56,932 bases of DNA from Gammaproteobacteria bacterium (lineage in GTDB: Bacteria; Pseudomonadota; Gammaproteobacteria; DSM-19610): contig WGBO01000070.1 of assembly GCA_015494295.1 (NCBI GenBank), positions 1-56,932 on the forward strand, written 5' to 3'. The notes beneath the pieces were generated by a model. It saw only the letters and a list, made by a program, of their open reading frames with translations. It made no database searches and was not told where the DNA came from. A program made the position numbers and the translations under genes. Of this stretch, positions 46,871 through 55,179 are shown in pieces. Within the stretch, counting starts at the first letter, position 1. Each line of letters begins with the position of its first letter.

Positions 46871-47241
46871 GCGAAGTCACCGGCATCCACCACGTCAGCT
46901 TTCTGGTCGCGGACCTGGAACGCTCGCTGGCATTCTATCGCGACATCCTGGCGCTGGAGACCGACCCGGCGCGCCCGGATCTTGGTTATCCCGGTGCCTG
47001 GCTGAAGACCGGCAACCAGCAACTGCACCTCATGCAATTGCCGAATCCCGATCCGGTCGATACGCGGCCGGCGCACGTGGGCCGAGATCGGCATGCGGCG
47101 TTTGCCGTCACCGCTATCGATGCGGTGATCGAACGGCTGGAACGGGCCGGTGTTCCCTTTACGCGTAGCCGCTCGGGGCGCAATGCCCTGTTTTTCCGCG
47201 ACCCGGACGGCAACGGGGTGGAACTGGTGGCAAACAGTTGA
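46867..47241 (+). CDS. VOC (glyoxalase/dioxygenase superfamily) protein
   Basis: A 124-aa protein starting MSEVTGIHHVSFLVADLERS, with metal-ligand His in IHHVSFLV, the LAFYRDILALE core and a C-terminal FFRDPDGNGVELV containing the last ligand Glu. Probably a metal-dependent lyase or dioxygenase-like protein. Substrate unknown. It is translationally coupled to the exporter gene. Confidence 0.92.
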   Translation: MSEVTGIHHVSFLVADLERSLAFYRDILALETDPARPDLGYPGAWLKTGNQQLHLMQLPNPDPVDTRPAHVGRDRHAAFAVTAIDAVIERLERAGVPFTRSRSGRNALFFRDPDGNGVELVANS

Positions 47242-47439
47242 CGGCAGCCGACGGGCGGTGAAGCGTCAACCGTTTGCCGCCCACCGACGCAGGTATGCGT
47301 TGATTTTTGCCTGAAAGGGCACTAGTCTTCCGTCCACCTGATGCATGACAGCGCTCAGGGATAACGATAATTGCACCAACCGGCCTGTAACGTTGTATTG
47401 GGGTTGGCCGTTACGTGCAGAACCAAAGGAGTCTCGACG

Positions 47440-47769
47440 ATGGATTGTTCTGCGTTCCCGCGCGTTCTTGTTGTACCTCTGCTTGTGTGTTCCACCCTTG
47501 CTTTCGCCGGTGAAGAAGACGATATGGAGGAAATGCAGCGGCGTCTCAATACCGAGACCATGAGTCAGCCGTTCCTGGCCGAACAGCCGGAAAAGGTGGA
47601 AGCCTATATCCAGGATGCCATGAAGAAGAACCTCAAGCCGAAGGAATACACGGGCAAGAACTGGCGCCCTGGCTACACCTGCCGTGATCTCCTCCGCTAT
47701 TCGTGGACGGACTACCGTAACTGCAAGTACTACCACCGCTACTACGGACGGTACTACCCCTACTACTGA
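47440..47769 (+). CDS. Secreted tyrosine-rich small protein
   Basis: A 109-aa exported protein with signal MDCSAFPRVLVVPLLVCSTLAFA. The mature part is acidic and then basic, with GYTCRDLLRYSWTDYRNCKY and a Tyr-rich tail (YYHRYYGRYYPYY). Two Cys could form a disulfide. No family recognised. An AAAGGAG Shine-Dalgarno lies upstream. Possible envelope protein; function unknown. Confidence 0.75.
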   Translation: MDCSAFPRVLVVPLLVCSTLAFAGEEDDMEEMQRRLNTETMSQPFLAEQPEKVEAYIQDAMKKNLKPKEYTGKNWRPGYTCRDLLRYSWTDYRNCKYYHRYYGRYYPYY

Positions 47770-47882
47770 ACAGGTCTTTGCCTTTCCGGGACGGGAAGGA
47801 TTTGTCCTGCACGTGCAAGTCAGTTTTAAACTATAAGGCAGTCATGCTTTTCTTTTGTTATCTCTCGTGGGAGGAGTTTGTG

Positions 47883-48650
47883 ATGAGACAGTATGCAGTA
47901 CTTAAGTCGGGCCTGAGAGCTCTGTTTGCCGGCGCCTTGCTGGCTCTGCTGGCGGGTTGCGCGGCGACCCAGGTTGCCATTTCCAAGAAGGATCTCGACG
48001 TGCAGACCAAGACCAGCACGGCGATTTTCGTCGACGAGGTGGCGCGCAACAAGCGCACCATTTACGTCAATGTCCGCAGTGGTGTTATGGAATTCGACCG
48101 CCGTGAGTTCAAGCGTTTTGTCAAGCAGCAGTTTGCCCAGTCCGACACCGGCTATACCGTGGTTGACGATCCGGAGACCGCGCATTTTACCATGAGCGTA
48201 TATGTGCTCAACCTGGAGAAGGCCAGCCCCACCGCGGCGGAGTCGGCGCTCAATCAGGGATTCACCGGCGAAGTGGTAGCGGGCGCCGCAGTGGGCGCGC
48301 TGGCCAACCGCAACCACAATGCCTACACCGGCGCAGCGGTCGGGGGGCTGTTGGCGGCGGGCATTTCGACGATTGCCAACGCGGCGGTGAAGGATGTTAC
48401 CTACATGCTGGTAGCCGACGTGCAGATCAAGGAAAAGACCCGCAAGGGCGTGCTGGTGCGCAAGGACACCCAGATCAGTTCGCGTGTTTCCGATGCCGGC
48501 AGCAGCACCCAGCGTGTGTCCGAGGTCAGCAATCGCAAGGAATACCGTACCCGCATCGTGACCACCGCCAACAAGGTCAACCTCAAGCTCGAAGAGGCGA
48601 AAGACCTGATGTTCCAGAAAACGGCCTATGCTATGGCCGGCTTTTTCTAG
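47883..48650 (+). CDS. traT: TraT-like outer-membrane lipoprotein
   Basis: A 255-aa lipoprotein. Signal ends LLALLAGCAATQ (lipobox LAGC, Cys about 23). The sequence follows the TraT complement-resistance/surface-exclusion family (SKKDLDVQTKTSTAIFVDEV; YTGAAVGGLLAAGI with Gly-rich membrane segments). Chromosomal TraT homologues occur outside conjugative plasmids; no transfer genes are here. A terminator follows. Confidence 0.9.
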   Translation: MRQYAVLKSGLRALFAGALLALLAGCAATQVAISKKDLDVQTKTSTAIFVDEVARNKRTIYVNVRSGVMEFDRREFKRFVKQQFAQSDTGYTVVDDPETAHFTMSVYVLNLEKASPTAAESALNQGFTGEVVAGAAVGALANRNHNAYTGAAVGGLLAAGISTIANAAVKDVTYMLVADVQIKEKTRKGVLVRKDTQISSRVSDAGSSTQRVSEVSNRKEYRTRIVTTANKVNLKLEEAKDLMFQKTAYAMAGFF

Positions 48651-48688
48651 CGTCCGGCGGATACCCGGCTATCCGGCCGGGTCGTTGC

Positions 48689-48715
48689 AAAAGCGCCTCC
48701 GGGCGCTTTTGTTTT
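48689..48715 (+). terminator. Rho-independent terminator after traT
   Basis: AAAAGCGCC (48689-48697) pairs with GGCGCTTTT (48702-48710) around a four-base TCCG loop, followed by GTTTT. A classic tetraloop terminator 38 bases after the traT stop. Confidence 0.93.
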
Positions 48716-49080
48716 GGTGTTGCTCCCGGCATGGCCCCCTGCGCCTGGAAGTCTCGCCACGAACTTCACGGCGAATGAATCGAAGCGCAATTCCCGGCCG
48801 AGTTGTCCGGTTGTTATCGATAAGCAGAATGTTCAGCGTTCGTTCCGTAGCGCACCATGACGGCCATTGCATTCCGTGAATCGTCAAGAAGCTTTCAGAC
48901 AGGCGCACTGCCTGCACGTTTGTCAGGGATGTTGAGGGGAGGGCTTTCGCCAGAACCTGCTGGGTGAGGAGGACATCAGGTGAATCTCCATCCCTGAAGC
49001 TATCCGGACGGAATGTGCTCCGGGTCAATACTGGCGCAACCCGGTAGCGGTTACAAGCCTGGTGTAAGAGATGTGTAACA

Positions 49081-49240
49081 TTTGCCGGGTTCCTGGCAAA
49101 CCGGAAAAGTTGCATTATGTCTGCGGGTCGGATATGCCAAGGTTGCCCGGGAAAAACGGGGTATTTGCCGCAGAATCGATGGCAATTCGGGCCGGTTTCG
49201 GAGCAACTTACTGGCAAAGATCCACGATTCACAGTTTGCC
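49081..49240. repeat. Cluster of TTTGCC/GGCAAA inverted pairs
   Basis: Three pairs occur in 160 bases: TTTGCC-N8-GGCAAA (49081-49100), TTTGCC-N11-GGCAAT (49164-49186) and the everted GGCAAA-N16-TTTGCC (49213-49240). They lie 215-374 bases upstream of the cluster's first ATG. They could be repeated operators or alternative pairing RNA elements. Confidence 0.45.
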
Positions 49241-49454
49241 GCAGTTGGACCTGGAAAAAAAGGTGTTTATTCTTCCCATACCAGCATTCCATGCTCCGCA
49301 ATAAAAATCGGCCGTGAAACCCAGGGTTCCACCGGAACATACAGAGCGGCCTGGGAAATATGAGAACAAGGACTGAACCCTTTACCGCGCTGCGGCGACA
49401 CAGGAAGTACCGATTCAAGCAGGCCGTCACGCCCGCAACAGGAGGGAGACAATC

Positions 49455-50702
49455 ATGAAACATTTTACGCTGGTTCCGACCCATTCCGGCTTTTTCCGGC
49501 CGTTCACCATTCCGGTGGGTGTACTTTTCCTGCTGGCGTCGGGCTTGCCCGCGCACGCCAACCAGGTTGAGGATGTGAAGCTGGAAGAAACGTCCTTGCG
49601 GCCGGTGGTCGAGGTCTATTCCAGTGACGGGGAACGGTGGGACAAGTTTGTCCAGGGCAAGTCGGCGCCCTTCCGGGTCAAGGCCTATTCCGAGTGCAAG
49701 TATCCGCTGCATGGCGACAATGAGGACAAGCTGACCAAGGCCTACGAAGGCAAACTCTCCCTCGGGGGCTTTTCCCTGTCCAATGTCGACCCTTCCGGCA
49801 AGTCCTGGAGATTCTGGCTCTGGGCCACGATCAACGGCCAGGCGACCTATGTCGGCGGCGGCAAGACCGACCCGGTCGAAGTCTGCAACGCGGAGCTGGA
49901 CAAGCGCCTGGCGACCCAGGGCGGTGTCAGCAAGTACGAGATTCTGGCCAAGGGTTTCGACCTGGTCTACCCGGCGGCCTACCGGGCCTCGTTTACCCTG
50001 ACCTGCAATCCCACCGGACTCGGCTTCATCGACTACCGCACGGTCACGGCCGATATTTCGGCCCGGATCAAATGCCTGGCCTCGCCCAAGGCCGCGGCCA
50101 AGATCCCCAAGCCAAAGCCCAAGCCCAAGAAGGTCGATCTGGCATTGCCCATCAAGGGGGTGAAGCTCAAGCTCGACCCGGACTATCACCAGGGACAGTG
50201 CCCGGTCTCCATCCGGCTGGATGCGACGGTGGATCTGAACTATCCGGCCGAGGTGAAATATCAGTATATCGGGGACAAGGGCTTCAAGACCCCGGTCTTT
50301 ACCCTGCCGAAAAAGGCCAAGGGTGGGGCCTGGAATCTCAAGCCCTGGAAACGCAGCATCGAGCGCCCCTCCAGGCAGGGCATGTTGAGCGCGGGACCCG
50401 GCAAGAAGCCCTATTTTCATGCCGGCTGGATGAAGGTGAAGATTCTCTCGCCCGTGCCCATGACGTCTGCGCCGGCCAAGTTCAAGGTGCGTTGTATCGA
50501 CGCCAAGGTGCCTGGGCCCGGCAAACTGGCGCCCCCGGTGCCCGGGCCGAAACCGAAAAAGCCGGTGTTCGGCAGCGGCGCACCGCGCGAACCGGGCCAG
50601 CCCCGCACGGTGCCGCGCCCGGTGTTGCAGTCCCCGGCCGCTGCCGGATCCCGGCCCGCGATCCGGGTGGCGCCGGTCAAGCCGGACGACAAGGCCGATT
50701 GA
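49455..50702 (+). CDS. Secreted protein of unknown function, first gene of the envelope protease cluster
   Basis: A 415-aa exported protein with signal ending LPAHA (about residue 35). Two similar Cys-containing beta-type modules are separated by a Lys/Pro linker (KIPKPKPKPKK, about 215-226): the first has AYSECKYPLHGDN and VEVCNAELDK, the second GQCPVSIRLDA and KVRCIDAKV. A Pro-rich C-terminal tail follows. No family recognised. Strong Shine-Dalgarno (AGGAGGGAG). Its stop directly adjoins the next gene's ATG. Confidence 0.85.
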   Translation: MKHFTLVPTHSGFFRPFTIPVGVLFLLASGLPAHANQVEDVKLEETSLRPVVEVYSSDGERWDKFVQGKSAPFRVKAYSECKYPLHGDNEDKLTKAYEGKLSLGGFSLSNVDPSGKSWRFWLWATINGQATYVGGGKTDPVEVCNAELDKRLATQGGVSKYEILAKGFDLVYPAAYRASFTLTCNPTGLGFIDYRTVTADISARIKCLASPKAAAKIPKPKPKPKKVDLALPIKGVKLKLDPDYHQGQCPVSIRLDATVDLNYPAEVKYQYIGDKGFKTPVFTLPKKAKGGAWNLKPWKRSIERPSRQGMLSAGPGKKPYFHAGWMKVKILSPVPMTSAPAKFKVRCIDAKVPGPGKLAPPVPGPKPKKPVFGSGAPREPGQPRTVPRPVLQSPAAAGSRPAIRVAPVKPDDKAD

Positions 50703-52769
50703 ATGGCGGCACCGGTTCGCGGACGCAGGTGCCTGCTGCCCTGGCTGTTGACCCTGGTGGCCGGTTTTGCCGCCGGGTCGAGCATTCCGGCGAGGGCGCA
50801 ACCCGGGCCGGAGGCGGGCTGGAGCGCGCGCTTCGAGCCCGGTGGCGGGCGCGGCTGGCAGTTACCGCGCGAACCCCTGGTGATCGGCCTGACGGGCCTT
50901 TCGGCCGCCGATATGGCCACGCGTCTCAGCCTGGAACTGGACGCGGTGGATGTCACCGCCCTGGTCGAGTTTGGCGCACAGGGGCTTTCCTTCATGCCCG
51001 CCGAGGCCCTGGCCCCGGGTGAACACGAATTGCGCCTGATCGAGTTCACGCCCGAGGGTGAGATCCTGGAGCGAGGGCTGTGGCGTTTCGAGGTGCGCCA
51101 GACGCGGACCTTTCGCGAAATCGGCTGGCAGCCGGCGGGGGAACTTGTCGCCCGGCAACGGGTTTCCGAACGCGGGCTCGATCCCCGGCCGGACGAGGCA
51201 CTGGCCCAGGCCAGCCTGCGCCTGGACGGCCGGCTGGCCGGCCGGGGCTACCGGGTGCAGGCCAACAATGCCCTGGTGCATGACAGTTCGCTGGGCGAGG
51301 ACCGCACTCAGCTCTATGAGTTCCTGCTGAGCGGCGGCAGCGAACGCTTCATGCTGCGTGCCGGCCAGCACCAGGTGGCGGGCAGCAGCCTGATCCGCGA
51401 GAATTTCCTTCGCCGGGGACTTTCGGCCAGCTTCCGCGCCGGCCGGAGCGAACTCACCGCCTACGCGCTGCGCAGCGATACGCAGACCGGTATCGACGAT
51501 GCTCTGGGCCTGAACGATCCTGACCGCATCACGACCGGCATCAGCGCCCGTTTCGCGCCCCTGGCCGACGACCCCGGGCGCCTGGTCCTGCACGCGGGCT
51601 TTCTGCGTGGCCGCGGCCGCGAAGCCGGCATCGCCGAAGTCGGCGACGGCAAGGCGGGCGCAGAACCCGAGGGCGACGCCTGGCAGCTGGGTATCGACAG
51701 TTATCATCTCGATGGACGACTGCGCCTGTATGGTGAGTACGCCCGCAGCCAGTACGATTTCGACGGTGCGGGCCAGGGCTTTGCGCCAGAGCAGGATGAC
51801 GCCTTCAACCTGCTGGCCCGCTACCGGCCCGCGGGCGGCGGCGAAGGGCCGGACTGGAGCGCCAGCGTGCAGTTGCAACAGGTCGGCAGCGCCTTTCGCA
51901 GCATTGCCAATTCGGCCCTGCCCAACGACAAGCGGATTCTCTCCACCCAATGGCGGCTTGTCCAGGGCGGGCTGAGCGCCAATCTGCTGCTGGCACTGGA
52001 GCGCGACAACCTGGACAACCGACGCAGCCTGCCCACCATCGAAAGCCGTGTGCTGCGCCTGGACTTCGGCTGGTCGCCGTCGCCGCCGGAACGGGAGCCC
52101 CGGGGGTTGTGGCGCCTGCTTGCCAATCCCTGGTACCAGCTGGCCTATGCCCAGGCGGGCAATCGCCAGGTGGACGACCCCCTGGCCTACCTGGGCGACG
52201 ACACCGACAATCTCAACCGCGACCTGGCTTTGTCCGCCAGTTTCTCGCCCGGTGCCTGGAGTTGGACACTGGACTATCAGGCCAACCGATTCGACGAGGA
52301 CGCCGGTGTTTTGTCCAGCACGCGCAACGATATGGTGGGGCTGTCACTGGCGTTGCCGCTGCTGGACGGGCTGGATCTTTCGCCTGCCATTCAGCTTGGG
52401 CGGGGCGAGGAACGCGCTACCGGTGTGCGCAGTGACGAACTGAGCGCGTCGCTGGGTTTGGCGCTCCGGCTGGGCAGACTGTCGGCTTCCGCCGACTACA
52501 GCTACAGCCGCTTGCGCCTGTCCGACGACAGTACCGACACGCTGAACCAGAACCTGGGGCTGGCGCTGGACTACCGCCTGCTCGATCCACGCGCGCACCG
52601 GCCGGGCCTGGGCCTGTTTGTAAGCGCCACCTGGGCCGATGGCCACGACCGTGCCCAGGGCCTGGGCGTACCACTCAGTCGCCAGATCTACATTGGCCTG
52701 CGCACCAGCCTGGCACCGGCCGGCGCAGCCGGGAGCACCGTGGCCGATGTGCCGGGAGAGGGCTTATGA
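50703..52769 (+). CDS. Predicted outer-membrane beta-barrel protein
   Basis: A 688-aa exported protein with signal ending SIPARA. An N-terminal periplasmic Ig-like domain (about 35-130, ending GLWRFEVRQTR) is followed by many alternating strands of 8-14 residues ending in aromatic or Leu residues (for example LSASLGLALRLGRLSASADY, LGLALDYRLL), the pattern of a large barrel. The last strand IYIGLRTSLA is followed by a short tail rather than ending in Phe. Family not recognised. Its stop overlaps the next ATG (ATGA). Confidence 0.82.
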   Translation: MAAPVRGRRCLLPWLLTLVAGFAAGSSIPARAQPGPEAGWSARFEPGGGRGWQLPREPLVIGLTGLSAADMATRLSLELDAVDVTALVEFGAQGLSFMPAEALAPGEHELRLIEFTPEGEILERGLWRFEVRQTRTFREIGWQPAGELVARQRVSERGLDPRPDEALAQASLRLDGRLAGRGYRVQANNALVHDSSLGEDRTQLYEFLLSGGSERFMLRAGQHQVAGSSLIRENFLRRGLSASFRAGRSELTAYALRSDTQTGIDDALGLNDPDRITTGISARFAPLADDPGRLVLHAGFLRGRGREAGIAEVGDGKAGAEPEGDAWQLGIDSYHLDGRLRLYGEYARSQYDFDGAGQGFAPEQDDAFNLLARYRPAGGGEGPDWSASVQLQQVGSAFRSIANSALPNDKRILSTQWRLVQGGLSANLLLALERDNLDNRRSLPTIESRVLRLDFGWSPSPPEREPRGLWRLLANPWYQLAYAQAGNRQVDDPLAYLGDDTDNLNRDLALSASFSPGAWSWTLDYQANRFDEDAGVLSSTRNDMVGLSLALPLLDGLDLSPAIQLGRGEERATGVRSDELSASLGLALRLGRLSASADYSYSRLRLSDDSTDTLNQNLGLALDYRLLDPRAHRPGLGLFVSATWADGHDRAQGLGVPLSRQIYIGLRTSLAPAGAAGSTVADVPGEGL

Positions 52770-53920
52770 GGCCGCGCCGCTTCTGGCTACGGGGGCTGCT
52801 CTGGAGCCTGTCGTGGCTCGTGCTGGCCGCGTGCCGGCCGGCATTGGCCCTGTTGTCCGAGCCGCTGGTGTCGCCGCCGCGCAGCGCGGTTGCGCTCAAC
52901 CGCGCGGCACGGTTGACGGTACGTTGGCAGATGGTCACCGATGCCGGCCCCGAGGTGCGTTCCATGGCCGGTGAGCTGCGGGATGCGGCCGGCAACCTGC
53001 TCTACCGCGTCGAGCGTGTGTTGTCGCGCCCGGCGCCGGATGCCGGTATCCCGCTACCCGACGGCAGTTCCAGCCGCCAGACCGTGCGCCTGAACGAAAG
53101 CCTGGGCATACCGGCCGGGGTGCTGGCGCGCGCCCTGAACCAGGGCAGCACGCGGCTGTTCTATGTGCGCGCGTTCGCGGATGCCAACAGTACGTTGAGT
53201 TCGCAGCTGGTGCTCGATATCACCGGCGCGGGCGGAGCCGGTTTCAGTATCGGTTACCTGGGCCTGCGCTTCGACGATGATTCGGTACGGCGGCTGGTAC
53301 AGCCGGACAGCCCGTTGCGGGCCCGGGCGCGGGTACGTTTTGCCGGCAGTGGCCAGCTGCAAGGGGTGTGGGAAATCGCCGACCCGGCCAGCGCCAGCGG
53401 CACGCCGGTGTACCGCCCCCTGCGGCTGGTGCGCAAGCCCCTGTTCGGTGGCGAAGCGGTGGAGTTCGATAGCCCGCCACTGCCGACCGCGCGCGCCGGC
53501 CCGTACCGTTTGCGCCTGCGCGTGACCGCGCCCGCGCTGGACGATGTTCCCGTGTTGCAGTACTACGTCAGCCCGGCCACCGGCCGCGGCGCGCAGCCGG
53601 TGGAATTGCTGGGTCCCGCGCCCGGAGCCCGCTTGGGTCCGGAGACCCGCTTTGGCTGGCGACCGGTGCCGGGCGCGCGGGCCTACCGGCTGGAGATCCA
53701 TGCGCCGGCCGGATCGACCGGCCCGGCCGAAGCGGAACAGGCGCGCGCGCCGCTGGCCGGCGTGTTGCTGGGCGCGGATGAACAGCAGGCCCGCCTGGGC
53801 GCTCTGGCCTGGGACCATGTCCGGGCCGGCGGGCGCTATCGCTGGCGGGTGGTGGCCATTGACGCGCAGGGGGAGCGGCTGGGCGTGAGCGAATGGCATC
53901 CGCTGGGGACGCGGGAGTGA
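52766..53920 (+). CDS. Exported Ig/FN3-like protein, probable lipoprotein
   Basis: A 384-aa protein with signal MRPRRFWLRGLLWSLSWLVL and a lipobox-like LAAC (Cys about 23), or alternatively signal peptidase I cleavage after ALA. It is beta-rich throughout; the C-terminal module TRFGWRPVPGARAYRLEIHA has the FxW and Y-x-hydrophobic pattern of FN3-like domains found in FecR-linked envelope proteins. It overlaps the barrel gene and sits 7 bases before the sigma factor gene. Function unknown. Confidence 0.8.
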   Translation: MRPRRFWLRGLLWSLSWLVLAACRPALALLSEPLVSPPRSAVALNRAARLTVRWQMVTDAGPEVRSMAGELRDAAGNLLYRVERVLSRPAPDAGIPLPDGSSSRQTVRLNESLGIPAGVLARALNQGSTRLFYVRAFADANSTLSSQLVLDITGAGGAGFSIGYLGLRFDDDSVRRLVQPDSPLRARARVRFAGSGQLQGVWEIADPASASGTPVYRPLRLVRKPLFGGEAVEFDSPPLPTARAGPYRLRLRVTAPALDDVPVLQYYVSPATGRGAQPVELLGPAPGARLGPETRFGWRPVPGARAYRLEIHAPAGSTGPAEAEQARAPLAGVLLGADEQQARLGALAWDHVRAGGRYRWRVVAIDAQGERLGVSEWHPLGTRE

Positions 53921-53927
53921 ACGCCTG

Positions 53928-54500
53928 ATGGCGCAGGAACACGAGCCCCACGGCCGCGCCTGCCTTGAGGCCATCGCGCGCGGGGATCAGGCCGCCATGC
54001 AGCGGTTCTACGAGGCCCACGCGCAAATCGTGTATGCCTTCGCCCTGCGCCGGCTGGACGATCCGGCCGACGCCGCCGATGTGCTGCACGAGGTCATGCT
54101 CGAGGTCTGGCGCAAGGCCGGCCGTTTCGAGGGCCGCTCGCGGGTGCGGACCTGGCTTCTTGGCATTGCGCACCACAAGGTGCTGGATCGGCTGCGCGCG
54201 CTGGGCCGGGCGCGGGAACGCGAAAGCGATGTGGACCCGGATACGCACGCGGACGCGGCTGAGGGCGGCGATATGCTGGCGGCCATCCGGGCCGCGGGCG
54301 AGGCGCGGCACGTGCGGTACTGTTTGCAAAGACTGCGCGACATTCACCGCCAGGTCATGCACCTGGCCTTCTTTCAGGAACTGTCCTGCGCCGAGATGGC
54401 ACAGGTACTGGGCTGCCCCACCGGTACCGTCAAGACGCGCATGATGCACGCGCGCCGGGCCATGAAGCGCTGTCTGCAGGCGCTGGGAGCGGATACATGA
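53928..54500 (+). CDS. ECF-type sigma-70 family RNA polymerase sigma factor
   Basis: A 190-aa ECF sigma factor. Region 2 includes QIVYAFALRRLDDPADAADV and VWRKAGRFEGRSRVRTWLLG (promoter -10 binding), and region 4 has a helix-turn-helix (FFQELSCAEMAQVLGCPTGTVKTRM). No extra C-terminal domain. It is followed by its likely anti-sigma factor 70 bases downstream. Confidence 0.96.
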   Translation: MAQEHEPHGRACLEAIARGDQAAMQRFYEAHAQIVYAFALRRLDDPADAADVLHEVMLEVWRKAGRFEGRSRVRTWLLGIAHHKVLDRLRALGRARERESDVDPDTHADAAEGGDMLAAIRAAGEARHVRYCLQRLRDIHRQVMHLAFFQELSCAEMAQVLGCPTGTVKTRMMHARRAMKRCLQALGADT

Positions 54501-54570
54501 ACCGCGCCGGCCAACCGGACGACACAAGGAAAAGGTCTGGGTCTGCCGCGTGCGGCATGGAGAGCAGGGC

Positions 54571-55179
54571 ATGAATGACAAACAAACACATCCGCTGGAG
54601 CAACTGCCTTTTCTGGTCAACGGCACACTTGCGCCGGATGAACGCGAGCCAGTGGAGGCCCACCTGGAACAGTGTGCGTCTTGCCGCGCAGAGCTGGAGT
54701 TTCTGCGCGCGCTGCAAAATGGCGTGCGCGAAACGGAAGCGCTGGCCCAGCCGGGCGAACTGGCCTGGCAGCGCCTGCGCCGGGCGCTGGAACAGGAATC
54801 AACCGACAAGGATGTAGCCGCGACCGTTGGGGTTGCCGGCGCACCGGCCTGGATGAAATATGCGCTGGCGGCCAGCCTGGTCCTGGTGCTGGCGCAGGGT
54901 CTCGTGCTGTGGCGGCACGGTGATGCGCCGGTCTACCGCCCGGCTGGCATGCAGTATCAGGGTGCCGTGATCCAGCTGCGCTTTTGCGACCAAGCCACCG
55001 AAGCGCAGATCCGCGCGCTGCTGCGATCGGTCGGTGGACGTATTATCGACGGCCCGGGCGCGATGGGCATCTACCGCGTCGCGCTGGACCTGGATGCCAC
55101 CGATGCAGCGGCGTTGCGCGCGCGCATCGAACAGCTGCGCGCGCGGACGGACCTGGTGGAATATGCGGGCACGGATTGA
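54571..55179 (+). CDS. Membrane anti-sigma factor with subtilisin-propeptide-like periplasmic domain
   Basis: A 202-aa protein with a zinc-finger anti-sigma domain (H31-x3-C35-x2-C38), one membrane helix (about 92-113, MKYALAASLVLVLAQGLVLW) and a periplasmic C-terminal domain (about 128-202). The last part (VGGRIIDGPGAMGIYRVALD to LVEYAGTD) follows the inhibitor I9/subtilisin propeptide pattern. It overlaps the protease gene by 17 bases. The domain could bind or be cleaved by that protease, coupling protease activity to sigma release; this is inference. Confidence 0.85.
   Translation: MNDKQTHPLEQLPFLVNGTLAPDEREPVEAHLEQCASCRAELEFLRALQNGVRETEALAQPGELAWQRLRRALEQESTDKDVAATVGVAGAPAWMKYALAASLVLVLAQGLVLWRHGDAPVYRPAGMQYQGAVIQLRFCDQATEAQIRALLRSVGGRIIDGPGAMGIYRVALDLDATDAAALRARIEQLRARTDLVEYAGTD

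Larger units (their letters stand above)
48651..49454. other. Long intergenic region before the six-gene envelope cluster
   Basis: An 804-base stretch, less GC-rich than its surroundings. It begins with the traT terminator. It then holds no convincing gene; the minus-strand frame stays open but has non-native composition. The three TTTGCC/GGCAAA inverted pairs (49081-49240) and a strong Shine-Dalgarno (AGGAGGGAG) before 49455 are the clear signals. Confidence 0.55.

Noticed and set aside
48669..50801. 710-codon minus-strand open frame that also crosses the intergenic region
   Set aside because: Most of it is antisense to the secreted protein gene. The intergenic part has no ribosome-binding site or recognised domain, and its composition does not look coding.
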